Positions 22,986 through 25,577 of a stretch of DNA of 25,577 nucleotides are shown piece by piece. The first letter of the stretch is position 1; each line of letters opens with the position of its first letter. The stretch is from assembly GCA_910588215.1 (NCBI GenBank), contig CAJUQJ010000014.1:53926-79502 (forward strand). The letters run 5' to 3'. Made by a program: the position numbers and the translations under genes. This DNA is from an uncultured Lachnospiraceae bacterium. Lineage in GTDB: Bacteria > Bacillota > Clostridia > Lachnospirales > Lachnospiraceae. Under the pieces are notes generated by a model that saw only the letters and a list, made by a program, of their open reading frames with translations, was not told the origin of the DNA and ran no database searches.

Positions 22986-25244
22986 TTATTTATGATATCT
23001 GTCAACTCTCTCGTCTGCGATCACACCTTCAAAGTTCATGCCAAATCCGAAATCATAGATATGTCCTTCTTCGTCCTGATAGCATTCCATGTCAAATGCC
23101 ACGTCTTCCTGCTGTTTCTCTACAGTCTCCATGTTTGCGGGCATCTGTATGGGAAGCAGACCCTGGGGCGTAAATCTTCCGGTGAGTACGTCCAAAACCG
23201 CCTGCGCACTGACGCCGTACTCTACAAGAAGTGCATCCGTACATGGTTCCAGTTCGCTCATCACCGTTGGATTCTTCAGGGCAACGATCGTGATCACAGG
23301 CTTATCACCCATCCGTTTATGCATCTCTTCTACCAGATCGAGGTCTCTTTCATTGGCGGCGCTGTTCCACTTATCACGGTAACTGCGATCCACGGATTCT
23401 TCCAGCGGATCTCCGCCTGCCAGGCTTGGTTGTCTCGCACTCACTGCCTGATAAGGGCGGTACTGTAATGTCACCGGCACATACCCGCTGCCGCCCGCCT
23501 TCCTATCTTCCGGATCATAACCGCAGGAGATCGGTGATTCTATAAAGCAAAGCGCCGCATCGGCCTCTTCCGGTGTATCTACCACCGTAAAATATTCTGC
23601 CGCCGCCCGTTTTCCGGCCGAAACCACCGTCCGGTCGCCGGTAGGGGTACTCATAAAGCTCATATGGGACTTGATAAATCTGTCCGGTATATAAACCTTG
23701 ATACCCTCTTTCAAAGGAAGCACATTATTCTTATTCTTCAGCAAGGTCACAGATCTCAACTGGGACTGGTATCCTTTTTCCACATAAGAAGGACACCCGA
23801 CAGTATGCAGCGACTCCTCCAGATTAAGATAAGGATTCTCAAACAATCCCGTCCGGAATATATTCAAAAGCAGCCTGTACGCAGACCGTCTGAACCGGGC
23901 GTCCGCTGCGTCCTTGCCGTACTTCTCACACAGCATCCGATATGCTTCCATCACAGGCTCCCCGTCGTTGTTTCCGCCGAACTGATCCACGCCCGCTTCC
24001 AACGCCTTACAGTGCCGCTCTGCTTCCGTCAGCCCTTCCACGCCCCAGCATTTTCCGGCAAATGTTTCCTCTGCCTCACCGATATCATGGGTGATGCCCC
24101 AATCCGTGCAGACTACCCCCTCATAACCAAGCTCCTCCCGGAGCAGATCATTGATCAGATACTTGTTAAAGGAGTTTCCAACATTTTCCCCGTATTTCTG
24201 GTCTAAATCGTAAGAGATTGTATAGTATGGCATTACCGCGCTGGCTTTGCCCGTCTTTCCATCCAGGGAAAAAGCACCTTCCGTGAACGGTTTCAAATGT
24301 TCCTTGTCATTCCCGCCCGGATAGACCGCATATTTCCCATAAGCATAGTGGGCATCCCGGCCGCCCTCACAAGTGCCGCCGCCCGGAAAATGCTTGACCA
24401 TCGTGTTCACGCTATCCTTACCCCAGCCCGTCTCGCTGTCCTTCGTCGTTTGAAAACCGTCGCAGTATGCCTTCGTCATATCAATCGTCATCTGCGTGTG
24501 CTCACCAAAGGTATCTGCGAAACGCATCCATCTGGGCTCCGTCGCCAGGTCGATCTGCGGGGAAAGCGCAGTGGTGATTCCCAGTGCACGATATTCCGCG
24601 GCAGCAATCTCCCCGAATTCCTTCACAAGCGCAGGATCAAAAGAAGCAGACAACCCGATACCGTTGGCCCATTTGGAGATCGATTCCCCGGTCACGCCCA
24701 TGTATTCCGCAGTGGAACCTGCCCCATGCCGCGGATCCGAGCTGTTGTTAGCCGGTATGCCGAATCCTGAGTTCTCTGAAAGTGCCTGCAGCTTATTGTT
24801 CCAGCGCACCGCCGTCTCCGTGCTCTCCAGTCCCATGATCAGGACATGCCGCACTCTGTCCTTGACTATAAATTCTTTCTGTTGGTCAGTCAGCTCCCAG
24901 GGATCCGCCCCGCTCTCCTCATAACTCTTACCACCGTAGGTCGCGCCAAACACTGCCGCTCTCGGCCCTTTTGCCGGGATCAGCTGGTGGGCGCTGTACA
25001 GCATAAGCCCTGCAATATCCTCTATGGTTACTCTCTGCGCCAGATCTTTGGCCCGTTCCTCGTAAGAAAGCCGCCAGTCCTCATAAGGGGCCAACTCTCC
25101 TGTGCCCAGGAAGTCCTTAAAAGCATAACCGTCCACCGTCAGAACCTTGACCTTGCTATCCGCGGCAAGTCCCAGTGTCTGTCCGCCTTCATTTTCTATC
25201 AGAATATAGCCATCCTGCTCTGTTTTGGTCCATTTTTGATCCAT
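22986..25244 (-). CDS. GH3 family glycosidase (beta-glucosidase-like)
   Basis: A 752-residue glycoside hydrolase of family 3. The (beta/alpha)8 domain (about 65-430) holds KHFPGGG (284-290), a typical substrate-binding motif, and the nucleophile Asp381 in VVCTDWG. The second domain (about 460-700) carries TLLKNKNNVLPL. GFGMNFEG lies near the C-terminus. No signal peptide, so probably intracellular. The open frame extends 89 codons upstream to a TTG at 25511, but I prefer the ATG at 25244: the protein then begins MDQKWTKTEQDGYILIENEG, as its relatives do, AAAGGAG stands 12 bases upstream, and the extra part overlaps a relic of another gene in a different frame. A GTG at 25433 with a very close AGGAGG is a weaker option. 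Confidence 0.9.
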   Translation of the reverse strand: MDQKWTKTEQDGYILIENEGGQTLGLAADSKVKVLTVDGYAFKDFLGTGELAPYEDWRLSYEERAKDLAQRVTIEDIAGLMLYSAHQLIPAKGPRAAVFGATYGGKSYEESGADPWELTDQQKEFIVKDRVRHVLIMGLESTETAVRWNNKLQALSENSGFGIPANNSSDPRHGAGSTAEYMGVTGESISKWANGIGLSASFDPALVKEFGEIAAAEYRALGITTALSPQIDLATEPRWMRFADTFGEHTQMTIDMTKAYCDGFQTTKDSETGWGKDSVNTMVKHFPGGGTCEGGRDAHYAYGKYAVYPGGNDKEHLKPFTEGAFSLDGKTGKASAVMPYYTISYDLDQKYGENVGNSFNKYLINDLLREELGYEGVVCTDWGITHDIGEAEETFAGKCWGVEGLTEAERHCKALEAGVDQFGGNNDGEPVMEAYRMLCEKYGKDAADARFRRSAYRLLLNIFRTGLFENPYLNLEESLHTVGCPSYVEKGYQSQLRSVTLLKNKNNVLPLKEGIKVYIPDRFIKSHMSFMSTPTGDRTVVSAGKRAAAEYFTVVDTPEEADAALCFIESPISCGYDPEDRKAGGSGYVPVTLQYRPYQAVSARQPSLAGGDPLEESVDRSYRDKWNSAANERDLDLVEEMHKRMGDKPVITIVALKNPTVMSELEPCTDALLVEYGVSAQAVLDVLTGRFTPQGLLPIQMPANMETVEKQQEDVAFDMECYQDEEGHIYDFGFGMNFEGVIADERVDRYHK

Positions 25245-25264
25245 TTGCTCGTCACACTCCTTTG

Positions 25265-25387
25265 TCAACCTTTCGTCTTCCACACCCTGTCCTTCTTGGT
25301 TCCCTCCGCCAAATACATCAATTCCCCCGTGATTCCATGGATTCTGGTCAAGTATTCCGTAATCTTTTCTGATTGAAACTTTACCAT
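25265..25387 (-). pseudogene. N-terminal relic of an MBL-fold metallo-hydrolase
   Basis: A 40-codon frame that starts ATG at 25387 and reads MVKFQSEKITEYLTRIHGIT, then GELMYLAEGTKK, before ending DRVWKTKG and a stop. The pattern I-T-R-I-x-G-x-x-G-E-L-M-Y-L-x-E-G is the N-terminal strand region of many clostridial MBL-fold hydrolases, which should continue with a leucine-isoleucine-Asp-Thr strand and then HxHxDH. Here homology stops after about 32 residues, about 45 bp before the GH3 start. It has only a weak ribosome binding site. It is probably a truncated gene whose promoter now drives GH3. Confidence 0.55.
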
Positions 25388-25457
25388 GATCTTCTCTCGT
25401 AACGGTCCGCGATGGCAACGCTGCCGGAACCGTCACATTCCTCCTTCCCTGCATACA

Positions 25458-25487
25458 ATTATACTTTGCAGCCCATTCTCTTGTACA
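25458..25487 (-). promoter_or_regulatory. Candidate promoter upstream of the MBL relic and GH3
   Basis: On the minus strand TGTACA (25487-25482), an 18-bp spacer and a perfect TATAAT (25463-25458). AAGGAGG follows at about 25443-25437. It would give a leader of more than 200 nt for GH3 and may be the original MBL gene promoter. Confidence 0.4.
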
Positions 25488-25520
25488 GCACAATTCCATA
25501 ATAGGCAACAAATGATAGGC

Positions 25521-25577
25521 AAAGGTTACTATTCACGGTGCCCTGCACCTTGCTGCATGGGCATTGAGTACGTAGTA
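25521..25577. repeat. Partial copy of the intergenic repeat at the window edge
   Basis: AAAGGTTACTATTCACGGT (25521-25539) matches 17 of 19 bases at 10327-10345. It is followed by a possible stem GCCC-TGCA/TGCA-TGGGC (25540-25563) and ends with TAGTA, complementary to the TACTA near its left end. The element may extend past the window. Confidence 0.45.

Noticed and set aside
25245..25511. N-terminal extension of the GH3 protein by 89 codons
   Set aside because: It does not look like GH3, starts with TTG without a site, and overlaps an MBL-hydrolase relic in another frame.

Overview
The window looks like chromosome of a Gram-positive anaerobe of the Clostridia, most likely a Lachnospiraceae-type gut bacterium. 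The reasons are strong AGGAGG-type ribosome binding sites, sigma-A-like promoters, a roughly 50% GC coding sequence, and the gene stock: a short adenosylhomocysteinase, BlaI/BlaR-type switches, PadR-HAAS operons, SdpI-like membrane proteins, and GH2 and GH3 glycosidases. The genus assignment is inference only; there is no rRNA or tRNA in the window.

Layout. (a) 1-3000, minus strand: the 5' part of a coiled-coil protein, adenosylhomocysteinase (ahcY), and an EAL-HDOD signalling protein. (b) 3252-4211, plus: a D-2-hydroxyacid dehydrogenase. (c) 4298-7127, minus: a BlaI repressor with a membrane M56 (BlaR1) protease carrying a C-terminal M23 endopeptidase domain, preceded by a clear promoter with an inverted-repeat operator. 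(d) 7300-9991: a GDSL/SGNH hydrolase, a divergent LysR regulator and an AEC permease. (e) 9992-10498: a 507-bp gene-free region with two structured repeats. (f) 10499-13941, plus: a MoxR ATPase, DUF58, DUF4129 operon. (g) 13970-19902, minus: a PadR regulator, a HAAS/DUF3887 membrane protein, two small membrane proteins, a Fes-like esterase and a large GH2 beta-galactosidase, closely spaced and perhaps one transcript. (h) 19931-21167, plus: an ECF sigma factor and a small membrane partner with an ECF-like promoter, a short copy of the repeat seen in (e), and a terminator. (i) 21223-22601, minus: an XRE regulator with a glycine pentapeptide-repeat domain, plus an SdpI-like protein. (j) 22677-25577, minus: a FeoB-associated Cys-rich microprotein, a relic of feoB, a GH3 glycosidase, and a relic of an MBL-fold hydrolase, ending in part of a repeat.

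The most interesting points are the sensor-protease/LytM fusion behind BlaI, the palindromic repeat family at 10182-10284 and 19980-20027, the two gene relics that bracket the GH3 gene (a recombination scar that apparently destroyed feoB but left its microprotein), and the XRE protein whose C-terminal half is a five-residue hydrophobic-small-hydrophobic-Gly-x repeat. Nothing here is clearly a new defence or mobile system. Several genes are regulatory switches coupled to membrane proteins of unknown function, and those are the best places to look. All family assignments come from motif recognition without database search.
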